The notes under the pieces were generated by a model. The model did not search any database. It was not told the origin of the DNA and saw only the letters and a program-made list of their open reading frames with translations. A stretch of 64,000 nt of DNA from the NCBI GenBank assembly GCA_000711775.1, contig ARYC01017757.1:40657-104656 (forward strand), in the 5' to 3' direction. Every line of letters starts with the position of its first letter. The stretch's first letter is position 1. This document shows positions 9,902-19,928 of this stretch, piece by piece. The position numbers were made by a program, and so were the translations under genes. Origin of the DNA: Oxytricha trifallax (lineage: Eukaryota > Ciliophora > Spirotrichea > Sporadotrichida > Oxytrichidae).

Positions 9902-12900
9902 ATGAATCCAGCCCAAGAGCGGGATCAGCTTGCTGAGTCTTTTCCCCTATAGATTGAAGAACGAAGCCCTGGTAAGCTTTTTTCCTTTACTAAGCACCTA
10001 TATTAGAGTTAAGGAATGATAATTCAAATGAATAGTTAGCTCAACTTCTTGAGCAGGGTGATCGGATTTTTGAAAATCTTGAAGCCAAGGCTAATATTGA
10101 TGAGGGCGGCAAAGTGAAGGGCATTAAAGCTGAGTACAAGGGAGCCCAAGATAGCGTCAAAATCAATAGAGCAAAGGAATTCCTACATTTAAACAACTAT
10201 GATTTGAGTCTCCTGTTGTAGCAGGAGGATTTCAAAGGCTATTAAAAGACATGGGATTTTAAGAACGTTGTGAGAAAGTTTATAAACAATAACAAAAGCA
10301 AGAAAGCCAAGAACAGCAGTGATACCAAGTCACTGGTCTCTGAAAATCTTAACCACTCCCTCTCAAACGAGGAAATGAAGGTGAGTGAGTTCCAGACTAC
10401 TGTGAGCTTAGCAAGTGAATCAATGCAAGCTCCAAGACCCTTACCTTAGCTGGTTATTAACTATGGCTCAATCATTGGCCATGAGATGTTGGTCAAGCAC
10501 TTTGAAAGTTTCAAATAATCAAATTATTAATAAAAGGAACAGATCCTTCAAGATATAATGGCCCGCAACACCCAATCACTCTTTTCGTTCCTTTAGCACT
10601 TTGAGATGGCAAATGAACCCTAAGTGAACCAAGGGCTCTTCTATTTAATTACAGAGTTGATCTCAAGTAACTAAAAGCTAGACTAAGACTCCAAGGCTCG
10701 TATCTTCTTGGCTGCCCTCAGTTACTATACAGGGGAAAAATATCAGCCAGAAGAGAACTTAATATAAGAAGCAATTCTCTTACTTATAAGGTCACCCAAT
10801 GCTAGACAAGCTATAGGCTTAGCCAACTTGGTCTTTATTACTGAGGCAACATGTCTAAGTAAGCAGCTTGCTATAGTCTAGAAGCTAAACGACTCTAATC
10901 CAGGCATCATTCAGCTTTTGGCTTAAACATGGCACTACTTTTCAATTGACCCTTAGGTCATCAAACTAATACCAAATTCCTTCTTTATAATGAACGTGCC
11001 TTTTATTATCTTGCTTAAGCAAGACTGTGGATTGAACCTTATAAGAGACATTCCTGTAGAGTATACAGAGTACTTTGTAAGAATATGTGCCTTATGCTCT
11101 GCCCCTAACTTAGAGTCTTTAAAAGACTACATATCTTCAACAAGGGCAACCTTCTTATAAAAGCAAGAAGTCATCGACAAAGTCTCAATGGTGCATTTTA
11201 TGAAAGGCCTTGCTTCAAGACTGCAAAGCAGAGATCAATAATGGGTTGGGAAGATTGAACAAATCAGGAAAGTATAGTAGTTGATTGTGAATGCGCAAGT
11301 CGAGAAAAATGTATAGTTAAGCATTCACACTATTGACAACTGTCTAAACTGTGACTTCTCTGACCTTGATAGAATAATGCAATTGCCAAGGACTATGGAA
11401 GCCTTCTCTGAAAAGGCTGTTAATGACCTTCTTTAGCTATTCAAGAATGAGAACTTATAAAACCAAGTAGCATCCAGATTCAATAGCAGGTCTCCAAAGG
11501 AACTCTTAAGAGTAAGTGCCGAATTAGAAACTTTGGAGTAAAATTTAGGCTTCAAATTCTACTGCTCTCAGGTCTTATGTTTAAACTATATCTGTGACAA
11601 CCTTAACAGCAATCACTTCATTCATTTTGGTATTGGCAATGGGAAGACCCTAATATGCATTGCTTTAGCAATCCTTATTGCTCTTAAAACTTAAAGATCA
11701 GTCTTTATACTCAGCAAGAATGAGCACTTAGTGCAAAGAGACTTCAAACGATACTAGAGAGTCATTAAAGCAATGTAGCTTAATTGCAATCTAAACTTCT
11801 TTGCCAAAGATACTGGCATCTATTTCTACACTTAGCCCTAATTAAAGAAGATGCAAAAGAACAGCAAGGCTGTGAGTGTATGGTAGCAAAGCTACGTATT
11901 AGTGGACGAGTACGACTGGATTATGTTTGATGGCTCTGTTGATACTATAATCAACTCTCTTGAGTACTTTCAGCAAGCTCATAAAGTGATAGGATTTTCT
12001 GGAAGCAATCTCTCTTTTACTGAAGAGAACTGTTTAAAGCTAGCTTTTCAAGCTACACCTGTAGTATTTCCCACTCTTGATAAACTCTAGGGAAATAAAA
12101 AGACTCAATACCCGGATGTGTTTGTGAGCACTAATTAGAGTGATTACTTGGCTAAGATCAAAGAAATTATAATAGAGCAGCTAAGCCACTCCCCAGTTCT
12201 AATAGTGGCTTCAACTAACTATAATGCAATAGAGATAGGCCTTTTGAGATCGGGCTACGACTTCACAAGTTTAAGCAGAGGGCAAGCCGCCAATATCGAA
12301 TCCATGATTGAAGGCAGATACTTAATGAAGAATGCGAAAAAGGAATATGGAATATACTTGCTGAATGAAGCTCATGGAAGAGGGACTGACATTCAGACGA
12401 ATGATGAAATCAACTAGAACGGAGGTTCTTACCTCATCATCGCAGATGTCTTCTCTAAAAGGTCTGAAGAGCAGATTATAGGAAGAATTGGAAGACTTAA
12501 TACTAAGGGCAGATGGCAAAGAGTTTTGTATAGACTCAACTCCAAAGATAGTGCTGAGTAGCTTCTTTACGTAGAGTAGAATGAGATCGACCTTATATTA
12601 GACAAAAAGTTCAATGAAGTATAATTTAATTTGTAAGACAAATAAGAAGCTATTGATATGGATATTATTGATCAAGCAAAGGAGCCCGAAGTTCCTTCTG
12701 AATATATTATAGCCATCGATCATTAAGTTGCAGTTGTAAAGGCTATAGTGGAGAAGATAGTCGAAAAAGTAGAAAGTTCTTTTATAGGAGCCAAAAAGGA
12801 TATCGAGGAAGCAAAGAAGGCCTCTGAAGAGGAAATGAAAACTGAAGCTGTGGCTGAAGAGCCAGACACTCAAAGTAAATTAGGGTTCTATTAACCTTCT

Positions 12901-13308
12901 ATCTTAGAATTCATTGTAGAGAAAATGAGCCAGAACCCTGTGCTCTAAGACAAGCCTATTAGTGAAGTTGAGAAGATCTTCAAAAACGGCGTGAGACGCC
13001 AATATGAGGAGATCACTTAAGAGCCAAACAGAGAAAGATCGAAGAGCAAGGAAGGAAAGATAAAGACTAATAAGAGAAGTAGAAAGGCTTTAGAGAAGGC
13101 AGAGCAGATTAAGGACTTAGTTGAAAAGTGAGTTATACTTGTAAGGAGGAGTTGCAGAGACAAGTCTTTTAGTGAAACTTACAAGGAGCATGAAGAGGTC
13201 GAAGAAAGTATGGAAGCCTGGTTGAAGAAGGCTTCAAATTAAAAGAAAAACTTGAAAAGTGATATAGATCATAGGAACCCCTAAAGAGAGGGGTTAAAAA
13301 GAAGATGA
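9902..13308 (+). CDS. SecA-like DEAD/helicase-fold ATPase, 1,102 aa, intact
   Basis: Two introns are inferred: 9972-10039 (68 nt, GTAAGC...TTAG) and 13128-13157 (30 nt, GTGAGT...GCAG). Splicing leaves one open frame of 1,103 codons ending TGA at 13306-13308. A long N-terminal half has no motif I recognise. Around residue 553 there is a Walker A, GIGNGKTL, followed by LVQRDF (compare SecA GEGKTL...LAxRD). A Walker B-like VLVDEYD sits near 643, GRGTDI near 803 and QIIGRIGR near 835. These match the order of SecA motifs (Walker A, DE.D, GRGTDI, GRxGR). The C-terminal ~250 residues are Glu/Lys-rich, probably coiled coil. SecA family: ATP-driven motor of bacterial and plastid protein export. Here no SecA preprotein-binding domain is evident, so a nucleic-acid or protein-remodelling role is equally possible. 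First gene in the element; converges on the 22-kDa homolog. Confidence 0.8.
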
Positions 13309-13401
13309 TTTTAAAGCTCAATTTCTAAAAGAATTCACCATATTCTAACTCTTTCTATTAGTAGTGTTCAGAGAATGGATGAGAATAGAGACCAGCAGAA
13401 G

Positions 13402-14231
13402 TCAAAGGCTGAAGTTCTGCACCTGCCCTTCCAGATTCTGAGAGCCGAAGTCTTGCATAACTTGCTCCTTCATTTTGCGTAAGTCAAGTACTTCACTTTC
13501 CAAGTTATCATGCTCTTGCTTCAGCCTCTTAGTTTCTTATAGAAAGAGCTGCCTGTCTGACTTCAAGGCTGTCTCATAATCTTTCACCTCTTCAATTTCA
13601 TCTCTTGTTCTCTTTCTTTTCGATGAGTCCTTCATGAGATTCACAGCTTTGCCTCTCTCGACTACAAAGGAAATGTAAAGAGAGTAAACTTACTGCTGAA
13701 GCTGAGGCATCTAGAGAGTGCGTCAACAAATTCAGGTCTCTTTTCAATGACTAGGTCTCTGCTTTGCTCAAGCCTCTCTTTCCGTTAAAGCATTGCATCG
13801 TGAATCATGTTGGTGACACCGTCGGTGTCTAAGGTATAGAGCAAATCACAGATCCATTGCCTGTCTAAGTGGACCCAGTCTCGCTCATCAGGGAGAAAGT
13901 TGAGTAGTCTGGGGATGTCTCTCGCATAATCGAGGAAGTCCTGGACTGTAAGTCCCTCTATGTGAGGCACTGCGGACACTTTGACGTCTTCTCTTCTGAT
14001 GTACTATGAAGACGGTTACAATTAAGGAGAGATGCTTACCTCCTTCTTTGCTCTTATGATGGACTTGAAGAAGTAAATGTTGGTTGAATCAGGCTTGGGT
14101 AAGAAGGCCCGACAATCCTGGGTGAGAAAGTTGTAGAGCTCTTTCTTGCTTTTGCACTTCTAAGCTAGTTCTTAAACATTGATGCCATTAAGTTACGCTT
14201 GGTTCATTAAATTCTAATAGGAGGGTGCCAT
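13402..14231 (-). CDS. Probable homolog of the TBE 22-kDa protein, 253 aa
   Basis: ATG at 14231. Two short introns (14004-14039, 36 nt; 13662-13693, 32 nt; both GTAAG...TAG) leave an open frame of 254 codons ending TGA at 13402-13404. The N-terminal two thirds can be aligned by eye with the TBE 22-kDa protein: SKKELYNFLTQ versus SKEDLYRYLVQ, then FLP followed by an aromatic-Phe-Lys motif (YFFKSI versus SFLKAL), then a PHIEGLTV/PNYPEISV block, then DLLYTL versus GVLGTL followed by an acidic or amphipathic helix. The first intron lies in a comparable region in both. A Lys/Arg-rich segment and a coiled coil (LKQEHDNLESEVLDLRKMK) form the C-terminus. No enzymatic motif. It lies tail to tail with the helicase gene and head to head with the transposase gene. 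Homology is inferred by eye. Confidence 0.7.
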
Positions 14232-14398
14232 CAGCCGTTTTAAATAGCCAAATATTGGCTCATGAAGACAGCACTGTTACTATAATGAGATAGTCATTTT
14301 CACTATTATGAAATGCCTTCAGCATGATCCGATTTCCGCATGCGGATTTCCTACCAGCACCAAAGTAATTCATTATTAGGAAATTAAGCACTGAACTT

Positions 14399-16030
14399 AT
14401 GGAATCAAGTTCTAAAAAGAGATAGTCTAAGCTGGTTGAATTTTTCCAATAAGAGGAAGAAGATAAAAGCTCTAGTAGTTCAGATAGTGAGCGAAGCTCA
14501 AGTAGTGAAACAGATGATGAAAGCAATACTGCAGATTACATAACAACCAATATGTTATACTAAAGGAACATTACAGTTGCTGATGTTAAGATAGAGACTG
14601 TAAGTAAAAGAGAGATGCTTAACTAATACTATGATCTGGAAGATTCATTAGAATCTTTGAATTTCAAAGGCTTTATTATTGATCCGAAGGAAACCTATAG
14701 AGTAAGTAAACTAGGAGGATTTAAGGAATCGTTACTAGATGGCCACTAAATATAGACTCTTGGCCAGATCACACTTGAGATCTACACTGACTTTACCTAA
14801 TCAGAATTAGAACCTTAAGGTATGCTCGAAAGAGCCCCTTTAATTGATATGAAGGAATTAGAATAGAAGGTATTAGAGAACCATAAAATGAAAGACTCAC
14901 TTCCAGTCTTTGGATAGCATACTTAGCTTTAAGCTATAGTGCATCGAAGATAACTCAAGATCATGAGGAAAGAAAAGGAGCAGCAGCAAAAAGAGCTAAA
15001 GCTGGCTCAGGAATCTCAAAGACTAAGGATGACTGAAAAGCTAAACTGCTAGCAGATTATGAAGAGGCTTGGCATTTCATACTATAAGTTAAGAAGGTAC
15101 CTTAACAATCCCTTGTAAAGAGCAAACTTCTGGAATCTTAAGTAAGTTAATAGAGGCAAGTATAAGAAGCTGCACAGCAGAGCTCGCACTCATATAGTGA
15201 ATATGCTTACTTATGACTAAGTGCCTATCTAAATATCAGATATACAGAAAAGCTTAGTGTCAAAGATCCAGCTTCACTGTTCAAAGTAGATGATTCGAAG
15301 GTTCCTTAAGAATGAACTAATGATGACATACAAGTAAGTTAAGTAGATAACGAACCTTCATAACAATAACAGTAGTAAGCTTCAACGCTAGTATGCAGCC
15401 TAACAATTCATACTCTTTCTAAGTGAAGGCAAGAGAATTATTAACATTGATGAATCAGTATTGCACTAGACTGATGAGAGAAGAAGAGGCTGGACAGCTC
15501 CATATGTTAAGAATAGGGTTACAAAATCTTAGAGGCTTAGTCAAATGAACTTGATTATTGGAGTGTCAAGTACTGGAGAGTTGTTCTACACTGTTAATAG
15601 GGGAAGAACTAATCAACACTCATTTATGTACTTCTTGTGCAAGCTAGCACTTACATTAGATGATTTAGATTTGGAGTGGAGAAAGAATACTGTTATCATG
15701 ATTGATAACGCTCCCTATCACAGATCTTAAGAAGTAATGGCAAAGTATGACAATCTCAAATTACGCTCATGTTTCTTGGGCCTTATCATTACAGGCTAGC
15801 TCCAGCAGAGCTTATGTACTCTTGGATTAAGAACAGAGACTTGAATCCTTTGAATACTAGAGCTTAATCAAAGTAAGTTATGAATAATTAACCCTTACAG
15901 AGGTTATTGGGCTGCCTTTATGAAAGAGCTTGGCATGAATATTAGTAGAATAAATCAGAATCTTGTAAGAAGATGCTACTATCATGTGCTCACTGCTGCT
16001 TTGGAATCTATCTCACTTAAAGACTTGTGA
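14399..16030 (+). pseudogene. Tc1/IS630-type DD34E transposase with one frameshift
   Basis: ATG 14399 opens an acidic Ser-rich N-terminus, then a basic, Gln/Lys-rich region and a helix-turn-helix-like stretch (MKRLGISYYKLRRYL). The catalytic core has D1 in IINIDESVLH (about 15440), D2 in IMIDNAPYH (about 15700) and E in LAPAELMYSW (about 15810), with 34 residues between D2 and E. One base is missing near 15765 (before MFLGPYHY), shifting the frame. A 28-nt intron at 15873-15900 then leads to the last exon and TGA at 16028-16030. Apart from this indel the gene looks intact, so a sequencing error or a very recent inactivation is possible. Function: cut-and-paste transposition of the element. 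Confidence 0.8.
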
Positions 16031-17129
16031 CTATATAAGGAAATTAAAACTTAAATGTTAAGTAAGGCTTATTATAGTGAAAAATCTAAATCAAATTTGA
16101 AAATACTCAAAGCTTTTATATAACAAATTATTTTACTTAAAACTTATGTCAAATTTTTCCTTATAAGACTTAAATCATTAAATAAAAATTTCTTAAAGAT
16201 TAATTTCCCATAAAATCTTTTGAATTAATAAGCAAACTTTACTATTCATTTGTATTTGAACAACATAAAAATTAAATAAAATATCATATAATTTAAAGTA
16301 AATTTCTTATAAGAGTATGTATTAAAATTCATCAAAAAAACTTTAAATAAATTAATTTCATCTATAATTAGCACATTAAAATATTATAACATGCTTACTT
16401 ATTTGGCTATAAATATAATATAATTAGATTTAAATTTATATATAAATAAATACTTTTAATTATAATAAATAGTTATTTGAAATTTTTTTGCTTGGATTAA
16501 GGAAATAAAGGAATATAAAATGAAAAATATACAATAAATTATATCTTAATTACTCTTTAAAATTATTTGATAATCAAATTTACATGGATATAGTATTGCT
16601 GAATGATAAATGTAAAAGTATATATCAAGAATAAGCTTAAATCCAATTTTTATGAATGTTCAAACTTTATATAAATTTAATAGTAAATAATACAGTTATA
16701 ATTAAAAAATCAGAGTTAAATAAAATTAAAAATATATGATGAAATATATTTTAATAAAAAATATAAAATAAATTTAATTTATTTAAAATTAAATTAAAAA
16801 TTTAAGATTTCTCAGATTGCCCTTAATGGTTCTCGAAGTGAACCCTAAATTCCCTTATAACTTTGAAATAAGTTATTTAAAAAATAAAACTTATTAATAA
16901 TAAGCCCTATATAGTTAGGCAAGAGTGGTATGGCTTACTATATGAAATAGTAAGTCAGTTTAAAATAAGTTTTAAATTAAAATAAAATTTAAATAAAAAA
17001 ATCAATTTAAAAATAAAAATGCCCTAACAAATTCAGAAACCTTAGCATAAAATTAAAAGTAAAATTTCTACTTTAATAATAATTAAAGAACTCAAGCAAT
17101 AATTTCAATAATATTAAATAATTTTCAAA
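16031..17129. other. AT-rich interior of the 10.4-kb element; no gene seen
   Basis: About 1.1 kb of A/T-rich sequence after the transposase stop, without a coding-like frame or clear repeat. Confidence 0.5.
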
Positions 17130-17137
17130 TTGTTTTA

Positions 17138-17466
17138 CCAGTGTCTCCTGAATCGTAGTTATATTCCCCTAAGAGTTTGGTAATGCCGACACCAAGGGCA
17201 GCGTACCTTTGTAGATTCAGGGTTTGTTTTTCGCCGCCAATCTAGACGTGTGTTAAAAACCATGTTCTATGCGATAACGTAACGAGCAATCCAAAGAATA
17301 CCCCCCTTGAGATGAACACGCTGCTTATAGCGCTCGCCTGGCCAGTGGGTAGTGTTCTACTAGGTACCAAACTCTTTGGATCCAGTTTTTTCGTACTTTT
17401 CCTTTTTAAAATATTTTTAACTTTTATAGGTAAATTTAATTGAAAATTAGAGAATGGAATGATCAA
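17138..17466 (-). CDS. Isolated GC-richer coding island, unrecognised, partly hydrophobic
   Basis: One minus-strand frame is open from 17466 to about 17138. It contains LDPKSLVPSRTLPTGQ, a hydrophobic stretch (SSVFISRGVFFGLLVTL) and NLQRYAALGVGITKLLGEY. The base composition contrasts sharply with the flanks. It ends inside AT-rich DNA on both sides, as an MDS or exon would. A second frame on the same strand also reads plausibly (GGILWIARYVIAQN), so the frame choice is uncertain. It lies inside the TIRs of the large element, so it may be cargo, or host sequence into which element parts inserted. Confidence 0.45.
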
Positions 17467-17469
17467 ATT

Positions 17470-19020
17470 CAGATGGGAATTCTAATTAAAACTAAGAAAT
17501 TTGAAATATTCTGCAATCAAATCTAATTGCAATTCAAGAATCAAACTTCAATTCTCAAAATAATTTTATGATCAATCTCAAATTTATCAATCAATTCTCA
17601 AATCAAATTGACATTGAAGTGAAATAAAAAGAGAATCAAACTAAAATATTCTTCAATCAAATATAAATATCAATAAAATAAATCACAATTTTTCTCTAGC
17701 AATATAAAAATTACAAATGTAAGTATTTATAAATATAAAATATATAAATTTATATTATTTGTTAATTTATACTTTGATTATATGTAATTAAATGAAATTA
17801 TTAAGATTCAAAATAGAGGGATTTTTAGTATGATTCTAAAATAAATCATGCTGTATTATATTTATAAAATTAATTATATGTATATTTAATAAAATTTCTA
17901 ATATAAGTAATAGTGAAATAAATAAATTGATTTATAATATCTAAATATTTTAAGCTTTCAAAGAATTTGATGATATTGGAGATACATATCTATAAAATTT
18001 GTAAATTAAATTTGGTATTTGATATAGTTCTATTTAAAATTTTATATTTAACTTTACTTTTATTTGAATAAAATAAATTTTATTGTTTATATATAAGGAA
18101 ATTTTGAATAAATTATTTGGCCTATTTTTTATTTTTAACTTAAATATATTTTTATAAAATAATTAATCTTTAAAATTGAAGCTGCTTTATTTTTTAGATA
18201 ATATTTGGGTTAATCTAGAATATGGATTCAATAAATGTAAATAAAATAAAACAATTCTAAAAGTATCAAATGATATGAATAAATTTATTGGTTTATAATT
18301 TTCGAATAAAAATTTTTATTTTATTTTGGTTTTTTTTATTTAAAAAATAATTTTTTTTTTTTATATAATTTAGATATATTTGAGATTTAATCTTCATATT
18401 TGTGAATTGCAAAAGGAAATTTTCTCGTGATTTCAGAATTACAACTGTGTCAAATCTCAAATATTTGGAATTGAGTAGTTCTAATTTGAGAATGAAAGTA
18501 GATTGTCTTAAGATCAATTTGTGAATGTCATATGATGCAATTTGAAATTTCCGCGATCAATGTGTTTCCAATTCTCAAATTGCTTAAGATTGAATTCAAA
18601 ATTTCATAAAATTGTAAATAAATACATAAATAAAAATAAAAAAATGCATTTTATATAAGAATTGATTTAAGAATGATATAAATTGATGAAATAATTTAAA
18701 TATAAAGATTAATTCAGTTTATATAGTTTAAATACTAATTTTGACCTAAGAGTATAAATATCTTAAAAATTTTTATTTGTATGCAAAAAATTTGAGGATA
18801 AATTATAAAATAGTAAAATAGAGAAATATGAGAAATAAAAATTATTTGCTTATCAAAATGTAAATTTATATCGATATTATAAATACTTTATGTATAAAAT
18901 ATAAATATCATAATACATTGTATATGATTTGTATGGATAAAGAATTGATAAATTTCTAAGTATAAATCGATTAAAATTTAGCTTAATTAAAATAAGCTTA
19001 ACAATAAATGCTTATAGCCC
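17470..19020. other. AT-rich stretch of the 10.4-kb element; Gln/Asn-like low complexity, no gene
   Basis: Repeated ATTCTCAA/AATCAAA words around 17500-17680 and 18370-18600. No convincing coding frame. Confidence 0.5.
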
Positions 19021-19022
19021 TT

Positions 19023-19041
19023 CAAAACCCCAAAACCCCTG
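19023..19041 (+). repeat. Internal C4A4C4 telomere-like motif
   Basis: TCAAAACCCCAAAACCCCTG, the same outer sequence that begins the TBE ITRs at 32514 and 61732, but followed by unrelated sequence (CTCGATTAAACTTGG). It sits ~400 bp inside the right TIR of the large element. It could be a remnant terminus of a nested element or an ancestral end. Confidence 0.6.
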
Positions 19042-19081
19042 CTCGATTAAACTTGGGATTTGATTGCACTGGTTGGAAATA

Positions 19082-19410
19082 ATGACCGCAGGCAAGAGAG
19101 ACATGAAGTCTACGCTTTTGCAGGAATTGAGAGCTAAAGCAAGTGTACATGAACGAGACTATGGTCCTTTGAATTCCACCATAGTAGTTAAGTTTTAAAA
19201 TTTAATAGTATTAATAATTTAATTAAAATTTGAATTAAGGAAAAGAGGGAGGTTCAAAACGAGTGCCCCATGAACCTTGCAAATGACGCAACTCAGCTCA
19301 CAGATGTCAAAAGTAGGGTAAGGACCACATATTCTTCATCTACGCACTGTGCTCTATCCAATGGTAAAGTATGGGACCGAAATAAAATTCGAACTTTTTT
19401 CCCACATTAC
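19082..19410 (+). CDS. Small unrecognised gene next to the right TIR, probably with one intron
   Basis: ATG 19082 gives MTAGKRDMKSTLLQELRAKA, a charged, helical start. Coding character breaks in an AT-rich stretch (about 19190-19240) and resumes as VQNECPMNLANDATQL...DRNKIRTFFPHY, reaching TGA near 19410. The AT-rich break is GT...AG bounded (GTAGTTAAG...GGGAG) and fits an intron or a small IES. The product is not recognised. Its position between an internal telomere-like motif and the TIR suggests it is part of the element. Confidence 0.45.
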
Positions 19411-19435
19411 TGATCATTGGAAACTGCACTTTGAA

Positions 19436-19551
19436 GGCCCTATAATAAGTTAAATTGTGAAGTTTGGAATTTCGCTATTTATCGATATTAAATCATCACT
19501 ATACCAACTTATAAACTTATCACGCATATATGTATTGGGGTTTTGGGGTTT
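19436..19551 (-). repeat. Right terminal inverted repeat of the 10.4-kb element
   Basis: Inverted copy of 9127-9236 with outer end ATTGGGGTTTTGGGGTTTG, two telomere-like repeat units. Confidence 0.85.
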
Positions 19552-19696
19552 GTTTATATATTAGTACTTATTTAATTAAACATAAAGCTACCAAAGTTCT
19601 TATAATAATAAAAATACTAAATTAATTTAAATTCAAATTCAACTTAATTCAACAAAATTACTCTTGGAGTTTAATATATATAAATTAAATATATAA

Positions 19697-19746
19697 AAAA
19701 TGGGCGCAAGTAGTAAAAATATAAAATTTACCACTTGCGCCCATTT
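19697..19746. repeat. Strong hairpin, ~20-bp arms
   Basis: AATGGGCGCAAGTAGTAAA and TTTACCACTTGCGCCCATT face each other across ~9 bp, with one mismatch. It stands out in AT-rich DNA ~150 bp beyond the right TIR of the large element. Confidence 0.75.
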
Positions 19747-19928
19747 TAAATATAATAATATAAAAATCAAACAAAATTCTAAAAAATAATTATAATAATG
19801 TTTCAAAAATGCTTTTATTTATAATTAGTCATATATTTAGAATTTAAATATTCGCGATTTTTAATATATTTTGACTGAATCTTTCAGCTTATAAGATGTA
19901 AGGTGAACAGTTAGGATAGGATATATAA

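Larger units (their letters stand above)
9127..19551 (+). mobile_element. 10.4-kb telomere-ended TIR element with helicase, 22-kDa homolog and DD34E transposase
   Basis: Bounded by ~105-bp inverted repeats, nearly identical over ~100 bp and differing by a couple of substitutions and a small indel. The outer ends read AAACCCCAATACAT (left) and ATGTATTGGGGTTTTGGGG (right), i.e. telomere-like C4A4/G4T4. Inside are a SecA-like helicase gene (+), a homolog of the TBE 22-kDa gene (-), a Tc1/IS630-type transposase gene (+), ~3.4 kb of mostly AT-rich DNA with two further coding islands, and the right TIR. Canonical TBEs are ~4.1 kb here, so this is much larger and has different cargo. No target-site duplication was identified, and the left end has one telomeric repeat fewer than the right. 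Confidence 0.75.

Noticed and set aside
12322..12873. Two minus-strand ORFs inside the helicase gene
   Set aside because: Antisense to an intact 1,102-codon frame with recognisable motifs.
14260..14526. 88-aa Leu/Ser-rich minus-strand ORF
   Set aside because: Mirror of the acidic, Ser-rich N-terminus of the transposase gene on the other strand.
19023..19041. C4A4 motif as a true chromosome telomere
   Set aside because: Only two repeat units, flanked on both sides by ordinary DNA, and identical to TBE outer ends; not a telomere array.
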